Origin: Manihot esculenta
Taxonomy: Eukaryota > Streptophyta > Magnoliopsida > Malpighiales > Euphorbiaceae
Reading direction: 5' to 3'
Assembly (NCBI RefSeq): GCF_001659605.2
Contig: NC_035178.2
Coordinates: 1,915,091-1,979,090, forward strand
DNA: 64,000 nucleotides
The notes beneath the pieces were generated by a model. It was not told the origin of the DNA and made no database searches. It worked only from the letters and a program-made list of their open reading frames with translations. This document shows positions 62,860 through 64,000 of this stretch, piece after piece. Made by a program: the position numbers and the translations under genes. Every line of letters begins with the position of its first letter. Position 1 is the first letter of the stretch.

Positions 62860-64000
62860 CATTCAACAAGACTCTGGAGCATTCTCACTTAACTGAAACT
62901 CTACCGGTAAGTGCAAGCACGTTTTCTCTTAGTTATTGATATAAGCATGACAAATTTTCATGAATCTGCTCACAAATTTACCATTTTCTTAACTTGGTTT
63001 AAAGATTGAATTTCCCTTATAGATATAAATAATTCTATTTCTATTGTCATATATTTCTTGCCTTTTCTTTTTGCAACATGAATGGTCTTTGACTCTTGAA
63101 TTTGAGTTTATTTTATCCATTGCAAGTTAGGAATGCTATTTTTTGATATATGATGTCTTGAGAACTCTTTAAATCAGACTGAACTACATCTGTCATTCAT
63201 TGTCCTTGATGTAAAAACTTGATGCTTGTGATAAGTCACATTCCAGCCAACACAGTGAGCCTCAATCCAAGCAAGTTGAAGTTGGCTACTGTGATCACTC
63301 TTGCATTCTTTTCTCAATTTAGAGCTAAATTTATGGAGAGGTCAAAACACGCTAAAGCTTAACACTTCTCCGCGTATGATCTTAGGTTTAGCTTGCATCA
63401 TCTTCTCCATTTCTATAACATAGATGTGTTTGTTATTTCATGCCATCCATGGGTCTATTAACCCCAAAAATCTAGATGGTCGTTATTGACTTTTTCAAAG
63501 GTTTAAGAGTGCTATGAGAAATTTTCTATATGATTGCATCGATTAATCTGCAAGCAATTGCATTTGCTGATAGATGTTTGTGGAGATTATTCAGCGGTTT
63601 ATCATCTGATGGGAATTTAATGAGGATGGAGGATAGAAAGCAGCAAGAGACATTTTTGAGATGTACTCGGAAAAATGACAGTTAACTACTTTCAGTTCTA
63701 TTCCATCCCAAGACCACGTGAACCCCAAATTCATTTAGGTGGCTTGAATGAATTGGGCATGTTGTAACTCAAATAATAAGGTTTACTTTCAATGATGAAA
63801 GTTGAGATTAAGCAGATTTCTTATGACTAAACTTTAAGATCTAACAATCTGTAGTAGACTTCATCATAGATATTCTGCTCTCTTTCAGTTGCTCTTTTCT
63901 ATGAAATGGCTTATAGGCTTTTCCCTCTCCTTTTATATATCATTTGCAAGAAGAGATAGTTTTGTTTCTTTTAGATTGATTTTTCTTTTAAAGTTAAAAG
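62860..64000. other. 3' flank of IPK1
   Basis: The first bases (AGACTCTGGAGCATTCTCAC) and the GT-type site near 62908 suggest that the 3' UTR may be spliced. No further coding exon is recognised up to the window end. Short frames with plant-like words occur but have no family match. Confidence 0.5.

Overview
This is a nuclear window from a eudicot plant. Genes are split by many short GT-AG introns, non-coding DNA is AT-rich, and SINE, LINE, MITE, copia and gypsy elements lie between genes. The gene set (plastid-targeted AGPase large subunit, granulin-type papain protease, GH5 mannanase, IPK1, CYP85-clan P450) is ordinary for a dicot. A Malpighiales or Euphorbiaceae source such as cassava or a relative is a guess only. 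I see no rRNA, tRNA, CRISPR or bacterial-type operon.

Layout. 1-410 holds an unidentified exon-like frame (-). 1229-2535 is a remnant of a chloroplast Obg GTPase gene (-) without its GTPase domain. 4111-6695 is an intact LisH-CTLH protein gene of the GID/CTLH E3-ligase type (-). 6.7-9.9 kb is AT-rich. 9928-27199 is a nested retrotransposon block: a Tat-type Ty3/gypsy element (-) with a CTTGT target duplication, most of pol deleted, a 97-bp tandem array and an antisense extra ORF. It is interrupted by a very young Tekay/Del-type chromovirus (+, 11920-21608) with an intact 1684-residue polyprotein.

Right of the block are five host genes: an XBCP3/RD21-like cysteine protease with a granulin domain (27757-30372, +), an endo-beta-mannanase (33186-35000, +), the AGPase large subunit (35454-39553, -, tail-to-tail with the mannanase), a DUF4408/DUF761 membrane protein (43762-44589, +) and a P450 (53158-55793, -). 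A bL31c ribosomal-protein pseudogene (41497-41724) and a Mutator-type MITE with variant telomere-like heptamers (42752-43295) lie among them. So do a decayed Ty1/copia element (46.1-51.1 kb) and a LINE ORF1 remnant. A tandemly duplicated LINE endonuclease remnant (56.4-59.3 kb) precedes IPK1 (60128-62859, +), which makes phytate.

Exon boundaries were set by reading GT/AG sites and checking that phases close. The LisH-CTLH (215 aa), XBCP3-like (444 aa), mannanase (415 aa), AGPase (529 aa), P450 (494 or 508 aa) and IPK1 (454 aa) models all close in frame. No new pathway is evident. The most interesting material is the nested retroelement block: a promoterless but coding-intact young chromovirus, a microhomology deletion through pol, a satellite-like array and an antisense ORF.
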